NCBI GenBank assembly: GCA_030267565.1
Contig: BRXU01000038.1
Coordinates: 930,001-994,000, forward strand
Direction of reading: 5' to 3'
Length of the DNA stretch: 64,000 bases
Source: Pleodorina starrii
Lineage: Eukaryota; Chlorophyta; Chlorophyceae; Chlamydomonadales; Volvocaceae
Of the stretch, positions 41,991 through 55,115 are shown one piece after another (positions within the stretch are counted from its first letter, which is position 1; every line of letters starts with the position of its first letter). A program made the position numbers and the translations under genes. Below the pieces are notes generated by a model that made no database searches, had not been told where the DNA came from, and saw only the letters and a list, made by a program, of their open reading frames with translations.

Positions 41991-43890
41991 CTGTTATGTT
42001 ACAGTGTGTGTGGGGCTTTCTGGGCCCATTCTAGGGTGAGGGCACCGCCCTCCTAATGATTTAACAGCCCAGCCCAGCCCAGCCCAGCCCAGCCCAGCCA
42101 GGCAGCAGCTCAGCTGACAGGGCAGCCGGGGCCGTCGTGAGCGGGGTGTTGGGAGTCGGGGGTATCGGTGTCTGAGGTTCTTAGGGTGCAAGGGGCCTCG
42201 AGGGTGGGGGGAGTGCGGTGCGGGTTGCCTAGGGAGGGGGCTGCGGTGCGGGGCTTGCTGTGGGTGGGGCCTGAGGGGGTCTTGGGGGTCGGGGGAGCTT
42301 CGGAGCAGGGGTGGTGTGGTGCAGGCTGCCGTGGGAGGCAGGTGCGGTTCGGGGGCTGCTGTCTTGAGGGGTCGCCCCCTGTGTGGGGTCTGTGGGTGTT
42401 TTGTCGCAGGCGCTCTCGTGCTCTGGTCTCCGACCCGGCGGTGCTCTCCCTGCGGCCTGGAGGGGGTTTTTGGGGGACGGGGAGTCTTGGGAGTGGGGTG
42501 CGTGCGGCGCGGGGGGGTCTGGGGAGTGTTTCGGAGGGGGTCTGGGGAGGGGCGGGGGGGCTTCGGTGCAGGGTTGGTGCGGTGCAGGCTGCCGTGGGAG
42601 GCAGGTGCGGTTCGGGGGTCGCTGTCTGGAGGGGACGCCCCCAGGGTGGGGTCTGCGGGAGTCTTGTCGCCGGCGCTCTTGTGCCCTGGCTTCCAGCCAG
42701 ACGGTGCTGCCCCTGCTGCGCCCGTGGGGGTTCTTGGGAGCCGGGGGGCCGCGGGAGTGCGTTTCCTGTGGTGCAGGGTGTCTTGGGAGGGAGGTGTGTC
42801 TTGGGGCCTGCTGTCTTGCGGGGACACCCCCAGGGTGGGGTCGGTTGTTGTTTGTCTCTGGTGCGCTTCGTGTGGCGCCGTCCCTGCGGCTTTTGTGGCT
42901 CTGGGAGGCGGTTTAGGTGGTGCGGGGTTCTCTTCGGGCGTGCTGTGGTTTTCCTGTTTCCTCTGGTGCTCCCCGGCGGGGGGGGCGTGTCCACCCTGGT
43001 TCGCTGTGGCGGTTGCCCGGTTTTGTTTGCCGTTCCTGTTGCTGTCGCCCTGGGTGTAGGGTTCGCCCCTTGGCTGTTGAGATTGTGCAGGTTGTGGTTG
43101 TGTTGTCGCTGTGGTCGCTGTTGGGGCCTTTGCCCGGCCCGGGGGTTTGTCCTCGGTGACGGGCCCTGTTGTTGGTCCGTGGTGCTGGCCCTGGTGTTGG
43201 GCCGTGGTGTTGGCTCTGGTTTTGGGCCCTGGTGTTGGGCCCTGGTGTTGGGCTGTGGGGTTGGCCCTGGTGTTGGGCCGGGGTGTTGGCCCTGGTGCTG
43301 GGCCCTGGGGTTTGGCCCTGGTGTTGGGCCCTGGTGTTGGTTTCATTTCCCTCCTCGGTGTCTTGGAGGAAGGGGCGGCCGTGTGTGCCGCCCGTGCAGC
43401 AGTGGCTCCTGGCCTCTTGCTGCCCCCGTCCCTGTCCCTGTCCTGTCTGCGAGTTTAGGTGTTGCTTGGCTTTTTCTCTCTCCTCAGCTCCTTGCGATGG
43501 TTTCTTGGGCTTCTTGCCAGGTTGTTGTGGCTTGCCGGTCTTGCTCGGCTTGCCCGTTGGGCTTCGCTTTCCCAGTCCTTGTAACGTCCCTCGCAGAAAA
43601 AAAAAGACACCCCACACCGCAGGAACCGCACTCCCGCGGCCCCCCGGCTCTCAAGAACCCACACGGGCGCAGCAGGGGCAGCACTGCCTGGCTGGAAGCC
43701 AGGGCACAAGAGCACCGGCGACAAGACTCCCGCAGACCCCACCCTGGGGGCGTCCCAATCAACTGGGGCCCAACTCCACATCTCAGCAGCTAGCCATAAT
43801 CTCGCTGCTCCCGACAATGTCGGGGGTCTCCCCAGGAATCGAACCGGGGACCTTAACCGTAAATCTGGTAGTGTCATATCCAGACCAGAC
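41991..43890 (+). mobile_element. Third copy: spacer, LINE 3' half, tRNA-like piece
   Basis: Spacer 41991-42064, (CAGCC)7 42065-42099, sense LINE to poly(A) 43597-43605 (one A longer than copy two), inverted piece 43606-43755, tRNA-like piece 43825-43886 (minus strand). Apart from the A count I see no difference from the second copy. Confidence 0.88.
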
Positions 43891-44829
43891 CGGGCTTCTG
43901 AAAGCCTTCTGGGCACCCCCCAAAGGCGTTCTGGGGCTCCCAAACGGCCTTCAGGGCCCTCTGATCGCCTTCCAGGCCTTCCGAAGGCTTCCAGCCCACA
44001 GAAAGCCATCCGGGCTCCCCAAGTGCCTTCCAATCCCTCTGACGGCATTCCTGGCCCTTTGAAGGCCTCACGGGCCCTCAGAACGGCTTCCTGCTCCCCG
44101 AGGGCCTTCCGGCCTTCTGAAGGCCTTCCGGGCCCTCCAAAGGCGTTCTGGGGCTCCCAAACGGCCTTCCGGGCCCTCTGATCGCCTTCCAGGCCTTCCG
44201 AAGGCTTCCAGCCCACAGAAAGCCATCCGGGCTCCCAAAGTGCCTTCCGGTCCCTCCGACGGCATTCCGGGCCCTTTGAAGGCCTCACGGGCCCTCAGAA
44301 CGGCTTCCTGCTCCCCGAGGGCCTTCCGGGCTTCTGAAGGCCTTCCGGGCCCCCAAAATGCGTTCTGGGGCCCCCAAACGGCCTTCCGGGCCCTCTGATC
44401 GCCTTCCAGGCCTTCCAAAGGCTTCCGGCCCACAGAAAGCCATCCGGGCTCCCCAAGTGCCGCCCGGTCCCTCCCACGGCATTCCGGGCCCTATGAAGGC
44501 CTCACGGGCCCTCAGAACGGCTTCCTGCCCCCCGAGGGCCTTCCGGGCTTCTGAAGGCCTTCCGGGCCCTCCAAAGGCGTTCTGGGGCTCCCAAACGGCC
44601 TTCCGGGCCCTCTGATCGCCTTCCAGGCCTTCCAAAGGCTTCCAGCCCACAGAAAGCCATCCGGGCTCCCCAAGTGCCTTCTGGTCCCTCCGACGGCATT
44701 CCGGGCCCTTTGAAGGCCTCACGGGCCCTCAGAAGGCCTTCCGGGCCCTCTGATCACCTTCCAGGCCTTCCAAAGGCTTCCAGCCCACAGAAAGCCTTCC
44801 GGGATCCCCATGTTCCTTCCGGTCCCTCC
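43891..44829 (-). repeat. 217-bp satellite array (about 4.3 units)
   Basis: Starts with the same GAAAGCC variant as 38335 but with new substitutions, then diverges from the 2.78-kb unit near 44098. Includes the CCCAAAATGCG variant at 44353. Ends at the LINE insertion point CCAATGGC. Confidence 0.9.
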
Positions 44830-44835
44830 AATGGC

Positions 44836-45273
44836 TCTGGTTTTGGGCCTGGTGTTGGGCCCTGGTGTTGGGCTGTGGGGTTGGCCCTGGTGTTGGGCCG
44901 TGGTGTTGGCCCTGGTGTTGGGCTGTGGGGTTGGCCCTGGTGTTGGGCCGTGGTGTTGGCCCTGGTGTTGGGCCCTGGGGTTTGGCCCTGGTGTTGGGCC
45001 CTGGTGTTGGTTTCGGTTCCCTCCTCGGTGTCTTGGAGGAAGGGGTGGCTGTGTGTGCCGCCCGTGCAGCAGTGGCTCCTGGCCTCTTGCTGCCCCAGTC
45101 CCTGTCCCTGTCCTGTCTGCGAGTTTAGGTGTTGCTTGGCTTTTTCTCTCTCCTCGGCTCCTTGCAGTGGTTTCTTGGGCTTCTTGCCAGGTTGTTGTGG
45201 CTTGCCGGTCTTGCTCGGCTTGCCTGTTGGGCTTCGCTTTCCCAGTCCTTGTAACGTCCCTCGCAGAAAAAAA
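44836..45273 (+). mobile_element. 438-bp LINE 3' end, TSD AATGGC
   Basis: LINE from TCTGGTTTTGGGCC (in the minisatellite) to CCCTCGCAG and poly(A). The satellite hexamer AATGGC stands on both sides (44830-44835, 45272-45277). The same insertion with the same 5' truncation occurs at 53218, 54673, 56127, 57221 and 59943, with the 5' half at 60958, so one event was later amplified with the satellite. Confidence 0.9.
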
Positions 45274-48200
45274 TGGCATTCCGGGCCCTTTGAAGGGCTC
45301 ACGGGCCCTCAGAACGGCTTCCTGGCCCCCGAGGGCCTGCCGGACTTCTGAAGGCCTTCCGGGCCCCCCGAAGGCGTTCTGGGGCTCCCAAACGGCCTTC
45401 CGGGCCCTATGATCGCCTTCCAAAGGTTTCCGGCCCACAGAAAGCCATCCGGGCTCCCCAAGTGCCTTCCGGTCCCTCCGACGGCATTCCGGGCCCTTTG
45501 AAGGCCTCACGGGCCCTCAGATAGGCTTTCTGCCCCCCGAGGGCCTGCCGGGCTTCTGAAGGCCTTCCGGATCCTCCAAAATTGTTCTGGGGCTCTCAAA
45601 CGGCCTTCTGGGCCCTCTGATTGCCTTCCGGGCCTTCCAAAGGCTTCCAGCCCACAGAAAGCCATCCGGGCTCCTCAAGTGCCGTCCGGTCCCTCCCACG
45701 GCATTTCGGGCCCTTTGAAGGCCTCACGGGCCCTCAGAACGGCTTCCTGCTCCCCGAGGGCCTTCCGGGCTTCTGAAGGCCTTCCGGGCCCCCAAAATGC
45801 GTTCTGGGGCTCCCAAACGGCCTTCCGGGCCCTCTGATCGCCTCCCAAAGGCTTCCGGCCCACAGAAAGCCATCCGGGCTCCTCAAGTGCCGTCCGGTCC
45901 CTCCCACGGCATTTCGGGCCCTTTGAAGGCCTCACGGGCCCTCAGAACGGCTTCCTGCTCCCCGAGGGCCTTCCGGGCTTCTGAAGGCCTTCCGGATCCT
46001 CCAAAGGAGTTCTGGGGCTCTCAAACGGCCTTCCGGGCCCTCTGATTGCCTTCCGGGCCTTCCAAAGGCTTCCGGCCCACAGAAAGCCATCCGGGCTCCC
46101 CAAGTGCCGTCCGGTCCCTCCGACGGCATTCCGGGCACTTTGAAGGCCTCACGGGCCCTCAGAACGGCTTCCTGCTCCCCGAGAGCCTGCCGGCCTTCTG
46201 AAGGCCTTCTGGGCCCTCCAAAGGCGTTCTGGGGCTCCCAAACGGCCTTCCGGGCCCTCTGATCGCCTTCCAGGCCTTCCAAAGGCTTCCAGCCCACAGA
46301 AAGCCATCCGGGCTCCCCAAGTGCCTTCCGGTCCCTCCGACGGCATTCCGGGCCCTTTGAAGGCCTCACGGGCCCTCAGAACGGCTTCCTGCCCCCCGAG
46401 GGCCTTCCGGGCTTCTGAAGGCCTTCCGGGCCCTCCAAAGGCGTTCTGGGGCTCCCAAACGGCCTTCCGGGCCCTCTGATCGCCTTCCAGGCCTTCCAAA
46501 GGCTTCCAGCCCACAGAAAGCCATCCGGGATCCCCATGTGCCTTCCGGTCCCTCCGATGGCATTCCGGGCCCTTTGAAGGGCTCACGGGCCCTCAGAACG
46601 GCTTTCTGCCCCCCGAGGGCCTTCCGGGCTTCTGAAGGCCTTCCGGGCCCTCCAAAGGCGTTCTGGGGCTCCCAAATGGCCTTCCGGGCCCTCTGATCAC
46701 CTTCCAGGCCTTCCGAAGGCTTCCAGCCCACAGAAAGCCATCCGGGCTCCCCAAGTGCTGTCCGGTCCCTCCGATGGCATTCCGGGCACTTTGGCCTCAC
46801 GGGCCCTCAGAACGGCTTCCTGCCCCCCGAGGGCCTGCCGGGCTTCTGAAGGCCTTCCGGGCCCCCCGAAGGCGTTCTGGGGCTCCCTCACGGCCTTCCG
46901 GGCCCTCTGATCGCCTTCCAGGCCTTCCAAAGGCTTCCAGCCCACAGAAAGCCATCCGGGCTCCCCAAGTGCCTTTCGGTCCCTCCGACGGCATTCCGGG
47001 CCCTTTGAAGGCCTCACGGGCCCTCAGAACGGCTTTCTGCCCCCCGAGGGCCTGCCGGGCTTCTGAAGGCCTTCCGGGCCCCCCCCGAAGGCGTTCTGGG
47101 GCTCCCTCACGGCCTTCCGGGCCCTCTGATCGCCTCCCAAAGGCTTCCGGCCCACAGAAAGCCATCCGGGCTCCTCAAGTGCCGTCCGGTCCCTCCCACG
47201 GCATTTCGGGCCCTTTGAAGGCCTCACGGGCCCTCAGAACGGCTTCCTGCTCCCCGAGGGCCTTCCGGGCTTCTGAAGGCCTTCCGGATCCTCCAAAGGA
47301 GTTCTGGGGCTCTCAAACGGCCTTCCGGGCCCTCTGATCGCCTTCCAGGCCTTCCAAAGGCTTCCAGCCCACAGAAAGCCATCCGGGCTCCCCAAGTGCC
47401 TTTCGGTCCCTCCGACGGCATTCCGGGCCCTTTGAAGGGCTCACGGGCCCTCAGAACGGCTTTCTGCCCCCCGAGGGCCTTCCGGGCTTCTGAAGGCCTT
47501 CCGGGCCCTCCAAAGGCGTTCTGGGGCTCCCAAACGGCCTTCCGGGCCCTCTGATCGCCTTCCAGGCATTCCAAAGGCTTCCAGCCCACAGTAAGCCATC
47601 CGGGATCCCCATGTGCCTTCCGGTCCCTCCGATGGCATTCCGGGCCCTTTGAAGGGCTCACGGGCCCTCAGAACGGCTTCCTGGCCCCCGAGGGCCTGTG
47701 GGCTTCTGAAAGCCTTCCGGGACCCCCGAAGGCGTTCTGGGGCTCCCTCACGGCCTTCCGGGCCCTCTGATCGCCTTCCAGGCCTTCCAAAGGCTTCCAG
47801 CCCACAGAAAGCCATCCGGGCTCCCCAAGTGCCTTCCGGTCCCTCCGACGGCATTCCGGGCCCTTTGAAGGCCTCATGGGCCCTCAGAACGGCTTTCTGC
47901 CCCCCGAGGGCCTGCCGGGCTTCTGAAGGCCTTCCGGGCCCTCCAAAGGCATTCTGGGGCTCCCAAACGGCCTTCCGGGCCCTCTGATCGCCTTCCAGGC
48001 CTTCCAAAGGCTTCCAGCCCACAGAAAGCCATCCGGGCTCCCCAAGTGCCTTCCGGTCCCTCCGACGGCATTCCGGGCCCTTTGAAGGCCTCACGGGCCC
48101 TCAGAACGGCTTCCTGCCCCCCGAGGGCCTTCCGGGCTTCTGAAGGCCTTCCGGGCCCTCCAAAGGCGTTCTGGGGCTCCCAAATGGCCTTCCGGGCCCT

Positions 48201-51200
48201 CTGATCGCCTTCCAGGCCTTCCAAAGGCTTCCAGCCCACAGAAAGCCATCCGGGATCCCCATGTGCCTTCCGGTCCCTCCGATGGCATTCCGGGCCCTTT
48301 GAAGGGCTCACGGGCCCTCAGAACGGCTTCCTGGCCCCCGAGGGCCTGTGGGCTTCTGAAAGCCTTCCGGGACCCCCGAAGGCGTTCTGGGGCTCCCTCA
48401 CGGCCTTCCGGGCCCTCTGATCGCCTTCCAGGCCTTCCAAAGGCTTCCAGCCCACAGAAAGCCATCCGGGCTCCCCAAGTGCCTTTCAGTCCCTCCGACG
48501 GCATTCCGGGCCCTTTGAAGGCATCACGGGCCCTCAGAACGGCTTTCTGCCCCCCGAGGGCCTGCCGGGCTTCTGAAGGCCTTCCGGGCCCCCCCCAAAG
48601 GTGTTCTGGGGCTCCCAAACGGCCTTCCGGGCCCTCTGATCACCTTCCAGGCCTTCCGAAGGCTTCCAGCCCACAGAAAGCCATCCGGGCTCCCCAAGTG
48701 CTGTCCGGTCCCTCCGACGGCATTCCGGGCACTTTGAAGGCCTCACGGGCCCTCAGAACGGCTTCCTGCCCCCCGAGGGCCTGCCGGGCTTCTGAAGGCC
48801 TTCCGGGCCCCCCCCAAAGGTGTTCTGGGGCTCCCAAACGGCCTTCCGGGCCCTCTGATCGCCTTCCAGGCCTTCCAAAGGCTTCCAGCCCACAGAAAGC
48901 CATCCGGGCTCCCCAAGTGCCTTTCGGTCCCTCCGACGGCATTCCGGGCCCTTTGAAGGGCTCACGGGCCCTCAGAACGGCTTTCTGCCCCCCGAGGGCC
49001 TTCCGGGCTTCTGAAGGCCTTCCGGGCCCTCCAAAGGCGTTCTGGGGCTCCCAAACGGCCTTCCGGGCCCTCTGATCGCCTTCCAGGCATTCCAAAGGCT
49101 TCCAGCCCACAGAAAGCCATCCGGGATCCCCATGTGCCTTCCGGTCCCTCCGATGGCATTCCGGGCCCTTTGAAGGGCTCACGGGCCCTCAGAACGGCTT
49201 TCTGCCCCCCGAGGGCCTGTGGGCTTCTGAAAGCCTTCCGGGACCCCCGAAGGCGTTCTGGGGCTCCCTCACGGCCTTCCGGGCCCTCTGATCGCCTTCC
49301 AGGCCTTCCAAAGGCTTCCAGCCCACAGAAAGCCATCCGGGCTCCCCAAGTGCCTTTCGGTCCCTCCGACGGCATTCCGGGCCCTTTGAAGGCCTCACGG
49401 GCCCTCAGAACGGCTTTCTGCCCCCCGAGGGCCTGCCGGGCTTCTGAAGGCCTTCCGGGCCCCCCCCAAAGGTGTTCTGGGGCTCCCAAACGGCCTTCCG
49501 GGCCCTCTGATCGCCTTCCAGGCCTTCCGAAGGCTTCCAGCCCACAGAAAGCCATCCGGGCTCCCCAAGTGCCTTCCAATCCCTCCGATGGCATTCCGGG
49601 CCCTTTGAAGGCCTCACGGGCCCTCAGAACTGCTTCCTGCCCCCCGAGGGCCTGCCGGGCTTCTGAATGTTTTTTTATCGGATCCTCCAAAATTGTTCTG
49701 GGGCTCTCAAACGGCCTTCCGGGCCCTCTGATTGCCTTCCGGGCCTTCCAAAGGCTTCCAGCCCACAGAAAGCCATCCGGGCTCCCCAAGTGCCGTCCGG
49801 TCCCTCCGACGGCATTCCGGGCACTTTGAAGGCCTCACGGGCCCTCAGAACGGCTTCCTGCTCCCCATGAGCCTGCCGGCCTTCTGAAGGCCTTCCGGGC
49901 CCTCCAAAGGCGTTCTGGGGCTCCCAAACGGCCTTCCGGGCCCTCTGATCGCCTTCCAGGCCTTCCAAAGGCTTCCAGCCCACAGAAAGCCATCCGGGCT
50001 CCCAAAGTGCCTTCCGGTCCCTCCGAATGCATTCCGGGCCCTTTGAAGGCCTCACGGGCCCTCAGAACGGCTTCCTGCCCCCCGAGGGCCTTCCGGGCTT
50101 CTGAAGGCCTTCCGGGCCCTCCAAAGGCGTTCTGGGGCTCCCAAACGGCCTTCCGGGCCCTCTGATCGCCTTCCAGGCCTTCCAAAGGCTTCCAGCCCAC
50201 AGAAAGCCATCCGGGATCCCCATGTGCCTTCCGGTCCCTCCGATGGCATTCCGGGCCCTTTGAAGGGCTCATGGGCCCTCAGAACGGCTTCATGGCCCCC
50301 GAGGGCCTGTGGGCTTCTGAAAGCCTTCCGGGACCCCCGAAGGCGTTCTGGGGCTCCCTCACGGCCTTCCGGGCCCTCTGATCGCCTTCCAGGCCTTCCA
50401 AAGGCTTCCAGCCCACAGAAAGCCATCCGGGCTCCCCAAGTGCCTTTCGGTCCCTCCGACGGCATTCCGGGCCCTTTGAAGGCATCACGGGCCCTCAGAA
50501 CGGCTTTCTGCCCCCCGAGGGCCTGCCGGGCTTCTGAAGGCCTTCCGGGCCCCCCCCAAAGGTGTTCTGGGGCTCCCAAACGGCCTTCCGGGCCCTCTGA
50601 TCGCCTTCCAGGCCTTCCGAAGGCTTCCAGCCCACAGAAAGCCATCCGGGCTCCCCAAGTGCCGTCCGGTCCCTCCGACGGCATTCCGGGCACTTTGAAG
50701 GCCTCACGGGCCCTCCGAACGGCTTCCTGCTCCCCGAGAGCCTGCCGGCCTTCTGAAGGCCTTCCGGGCCCTCCAAAGGCGTTCTGGGGCTCCCAAACGG
50801 CCTTCCGGGCCCTCTGATTGCCTTCCAGGCCTTCCAAAGGCTTCCAGCCCACAGAAAGCCATCCGGGCTCCCCAAGTGCCTTTCGGTCCCTCCGACGGCA
50901 TTCCGGGCCCTTTGAAGGCCTCACGGGCCCTCAGAACGGCTTTCTGCCCCCCGAGGGCCTTCCGGGCTTCTGAAGGCCTTCCGGGCCCTCCAAAGGCATT
51001 CTGGGGCTCCCAAACGGCCTTCCGGGCCCTCTGATCGCCTTCCAGGCCTTCCAAAGGCTTCCAGCCCACAGAAAGCCATCCCGGCTCCCCAAGTGCCTTT
51101 CGGTCCCTCCGACGGCATTCCGGGCCCTTTGAAGGCCTCACGGGCCCTCAGAACTGCTTCCTGCCCCCCGAGGGCCTGCCGGGCTTCTGAATGTTTTTTA

Positions 51201-53211
51201 TCGGATCCTCCAAAATTGTTCTGGGGCTCTCAAACGGCCTTCCGGGCCCTCTAATCGCCTTCCAGGCCTTCTGAAGGCTTCCAGCCCACAGAAAGCCATC
51301 CGGGCTCCCCAAGTGCCTTCCAATCCCTCCGACGGCATTCCGGGCACTTTGAAGGCCTCACGGGCCCTCAGAACGGCTTCCTGCTCCCCGAGGGCCTGCC
51401 GGGCTTCTGAATGTTTTTTATCGTATCCTCCAAAATTGTTCTGGGGCTCTCAAACGGCCTTCCGGGCCCTCTAATCGCCTTCCAGGCCTTCTGAAGGCTT
51501 CCAGCCCACAGAAAGCCATCCGGGCTCCCAAAGTGCCTTCCGGTCCCTCCGACGGCATTCCGGGCCCTTTGAAGGCCTCACGTGCCCTCAGAATGGCTTC
51601 CTGCTCCCCGAGGGCCTTCCGGGCTTCTGAAGGCCTTCCGGGCCCCCAAAATGCGTTCTGGGGCCCCCAAACGGCCTTCCGGGCCCTCTGATCGCCTTCC
51701 AGGCCTTCCAAAGGCTTCCGGCCCACAGAAAGCCATCCGGGCTCCCCAAGTGCCGCCCGGTCCCTCCCACGGCATTCCGGGCCCTATGAAGGCCTCACGG
51801 GCCCTCAGAACGGCTTCCTGCCCCCCGAGGGCCTTCCGGGCTTCTGAAGGCCTTCCGGGCCCTCCAAAGGCGTTCTGGGGCTCCCAAACGGCCTTCCGGG
51901 CCCTCTGATCGCCTTCCAGGCATTCCAAAGGCTTCCAGCCCACAGAAAGCCATCCGGGATCCCCATGTGCCTTCCGGTCCCTCCGATGGCATTCCGGGCC
52001 CTTTGAAGGGCTCATGGGCCCTCAGAACGGCTTCCTGGCCCCCGAGGGCCTGTGGGCTTCTGAAAGCCTTCCGGGCCCCCCGAAGGCGTTCTGGGGCTCC
52101 CAAACGGCCTTCCGGGCCCTCTGATCGCCTTCCAGGCCTTCCGAAGGCTTCCAGCCCACAGAAAGCCATCCGGGCTCCCCAAGTGCCGTCCGGTCTCTTC
52201 GACGGCATTCCGGGCCCTTTGAAGGCCTCACGGGCCCTCAGAACGGCTTTCTGCCTCCCGAGGGCCTGCCGGGCTTCTGAAGGCCTTCCGGGCCCCCCCC
52301 AAAGGTGTTCTGGGGCTCCCAAACGGCCTTCCGGGCCCTCTGATCGCCTTCCAGGCCTTCCGAAGGCTTCCAGCCCACAGAAAGCCTTCCGGGCTCCCCA
52401 AGTGCCTTCCAATCCCTCCGACGGCATTCCGGGCCCTTTGAAGGCCTCACGGGCCCTCAGAACTGCTTCCTGCCCCCCGAGGGCCTGCCGGGCTTCTGAA
52501 TGTTTTTTATCGGATCCTCCAAAATTGTTCTGGGGCTCTCAAACGGCCTTCCGGGCCCTCTAATCGCCTTCCAGGCCTTCTGAAGGCTTCCAGCCCACAG
52601 AAAGCCATCCGGGCTCCCAAAGTGCCTTCCGGTCCCTCCGACGGCATTCCGGGCCCTTTGAAGGCCTCACGTGCCCTCAGAATGGCTTCCTGCTCCCCGA
52701 GGGCCTTCCGGGCTTCTGAAGGCCTTCCGGGCCCCCAAAATGCGTTCTGGGGCCCCCAAACGGCCTTCCGGGCCCTCTGATCGCCTTCCAGGCCTTCCAA
52801 AGGCTTCTGGCCCACAGAAAGCCATCCGGGCTCCCCAAGTGCCGCCCGGTCCCTCCCACGGCATTCCGGGCCCTATGAAGGCCTCACGGGCCCTCAGAAC
52901 GGCTTCCTGCCCCCCGAGGGCCTTCCGGGCTTCTGAAGGCCTTCCGGGCCCTCCAAAGGCGTTCTGGGGCTCCCAAACGGCCTTCCGGGCCCTCTGATCG
53001 CCTTCCAGGCATTCCAAAGGCTTCCAGCCCACAGAAAGCCATCCGGGCTCCCCAAGTGCCTTCTGGTCCCTCCGACGGCATTCCGGGCCCTTTGAAGGCC
53101 TCACGGGCCCTCAGAAGGCCTTCCGGGCCCTCTGATCACCTTCCAGGCCTTCCAAAAGCTTCCAGCCCACAGAAAGCCTTCCGGGATCCCCATGTGCCTT
53201 CCGGTCCCTCC
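45274..53211 (-). repeat. 217-bp satellite, longest array (~36 units)
   Basis: Several monomer types in mixed higher-order patterns: GGATCCCCATGTGCC type, a type with GAGGGCCTGTGGGCTTCTG (47690, 48340, 49215, 50305, 52045), GGTGTTCTGG type, TGTTTTTTATC type and CCCAAAATGCG type. Repeats of a block are spaced by 650, 871 and 1090 bp (47613, 48263, 49134, 50224), that is 3, 4 and 5 monomers, which fits unequal exchange. Confidence 0.92.
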
Positions 53212-53217
53212 AATGGC

Positions 53218-53656
53218 TCTGGTTTTGGGCCTGGTGTTGGGACCTGGTGTTGGGCTGTGGGGTTGGCCCTGGTGTTGGGCCGTGGTGTTGGCCCTGGTGT
53301 TGGGCTGTGGGGTTGGCCCTGGTGTTGGGCCGTGGTGTTGGCCCTGGTGTTGGGCCCTGGGGTTTGGCCCTGGTGTTGGGCCCTGGTGTTGGTTTCGGTT
53401 CCCTCCTCGGTGTCTTGGAGGAAGGGGTGGCCGTGTGTGCCGCCCGTGCAGCAGTGGCTCCTGGCCTCTTGCTGCCCCAGTCCCTGTCCCTGTCCTGTCT
53501 GCGAGTTTAGGTGTTGCTTGGCTTTTTCTCTCTCCTCGGCTCCTTGCAGTGGTTTCTTGGGCTTCTTGCCAGGTTGTTGTGGCTTGCCGGTCTTGCTCGG
53601 CTTGCCCGTTGGGCTTCGCTTTCCCAGTCCTTGTAACATCCCTCGCAGAAAAAAAA
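53218..53656 (+). mobile_element. LINE 3' end, copy of the AATGGC insertion
   Basis: Same junctions as 44836-45273. Tail reads AACATCCCTCGCAG plus eight A. Confidence 0.9.
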
Positions 53657-53660
53657 TGGC

Positions 53661-54666
53661 ATTCCGGGCCCTTTGAAGGGCTCACGGGCCCTCAGAACGG
53701 CTTCCTGCTCCCCGAGAGCCTGCCGGGCTTCTGAAGGCCTTCCGGGCCCCCCCCCAAAGGCGTTCTGGGGCTCCCAAACGGCCTTCCAGGCCCTCTGATC
53801 GCCTTCCAGGCCTTCTGAAGGCTTCCAGCCCACAGAAAGCCATCCGGGCTCCCCAAGTGCCTTCCGGTCCCTCCGACGGCATTCCGGGCACTTTGAAGGC
53901 CTCACGGGCCCTCAGAACTGCTTCCTGCCCCCCGAGGGCCTGCCGGGCTTCTGAATGTTTTTTATCGGATCCTCCAAAATTGTTCTGGGGCTCTCAAACG
54001 GCCTTCCGGGCCCTCTAATCGCCTTCCAGGCCTTCTGAAGGCTTCCAGCCCACAGAAAGCCATCCGGGCTCCCAAAGTGCCTTCCGGTCCCTCCGACGGC
54101 ATTCCGGGCCCTTTGAAGGCCTCACGTGCCCTCAGAATGGCTTCCTGCTCCCCGAGGGCCTTCCGGGCTTCTGAAGGCCTTCCGGGCCCCCAAAATGCGT
54201 TCTGGGGCCCCCAAACGGCCTTCCGGGCCCTCTGATCGCCTTCCAGGCCTTCCAAAGGCTTCCGGCCCACAGAAAGCCATCCGGGCTCCCCAAGTGCCGC
54301 CCGGTCCCTCCCACGGCATTCCGGGCCCTATGAAGGCCTCACAGGCCCTCAGAACGGCTTCCTGCCCCCCGAGGGCCTTCCGGGCTTCTGAAGGCCTTCC
54401 GGGCCCTCCAAAGGCGTTCTGGGGCTCCCAAACGGCCTTCCGGGCCCTCTGATCGCCTTCCAGGCATTCCAAAGGCTTCCAGCCCACAGAAAGCCATCCG
54501 GGCTCCCCAAGTGCCTTCTGGTCCCTCCGACGGCATTCCGGGCCCTTTGAAGGCCTCACGGGCCCTCAGAAGGCCTTCCGGGCCCTCTGATCACCTTCCA
54601 GGCCTTCCAAAAGCTTCCAGCCCACACAAAGCCTTCCGGGATCCCCATGTGCCTTCCGGTCCCTCC
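53661..54666 (-). repeat. 217-bp satellite array in 1.45-kb unit
   Basis: About 4.6 monomers between two LINE copies, including the TGTTTTTTATC and CCCAAAATGCG types. Confidence 0.9.
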
Positions 54667-54672
54667 AATGGC

Positions 54673-55110
54673 TCTGGTTTTGGGCCTGGTGTTGGGACCT
54701 GGTGTTGGGCTGTGGGGTTGGCCCTGGTGTTGGGCCGTGGTGTTGGCCCTGGTGTTGGGCTGTGGGGTTGGCCCTGGTGTTGGGCCGTGGTGTTGGCCCT
54801 GGTGTTGGGCCCTGGGGTTTGGCCCTGGTGTTGGGCCCTGGTGTTGGTTTCGGTTCCCTCCTCGGTGTCTTGGAGGAAGGGGTGGCCGTGTGTGCCGCCC
54901 GTGCAGCAGTGGCTCCTGGCCTCTTGCTGCCCCAGTCCCTGTCCCTGTCCTGTCTGCGAGTTTAGGTGTTGCTTGGCTTTTTCTCTCTCCTCGGCTCCTT
55001 GCAGTGGTTTCTTGGGCTTCTTGCCAGGTTGTTGTGGCTTGCCGGTCTTGCTCGGCTTGCCCGTTGGGCTTCGCTTTCCCAGTCCTTGTAACGTCCCTCA
55101 CAGAAAAAAA
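54673..55110 (+). mobile_element. LINE 3' end, copy of the AATGGC insertion
   Basis: Same junctions. Tail reads CCCTCACAG plus poly(A). Confidence 0.9.
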
Positions 55111-55115
55111 ATGGC

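Larger units (their letters stand above)
35890..44090. repeat. 2.78-kb compound unit, three tandem copies
   Basis: Each copy carries satellite, a 72-bp spacer, (CAGCC)n, a sense LINE 3' half, an inverted 150-bp LINE piece and a tRNA-like fragment. Corresponding points lie 2780-2790 bp and then 2779 bp apart (36609, 39389, 42168; 38224, 41003). Copies two and three look identical over kilobases, so the amplification is very recent. The outer borders are blurred by satellite similarity. Confidence 0.9.
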
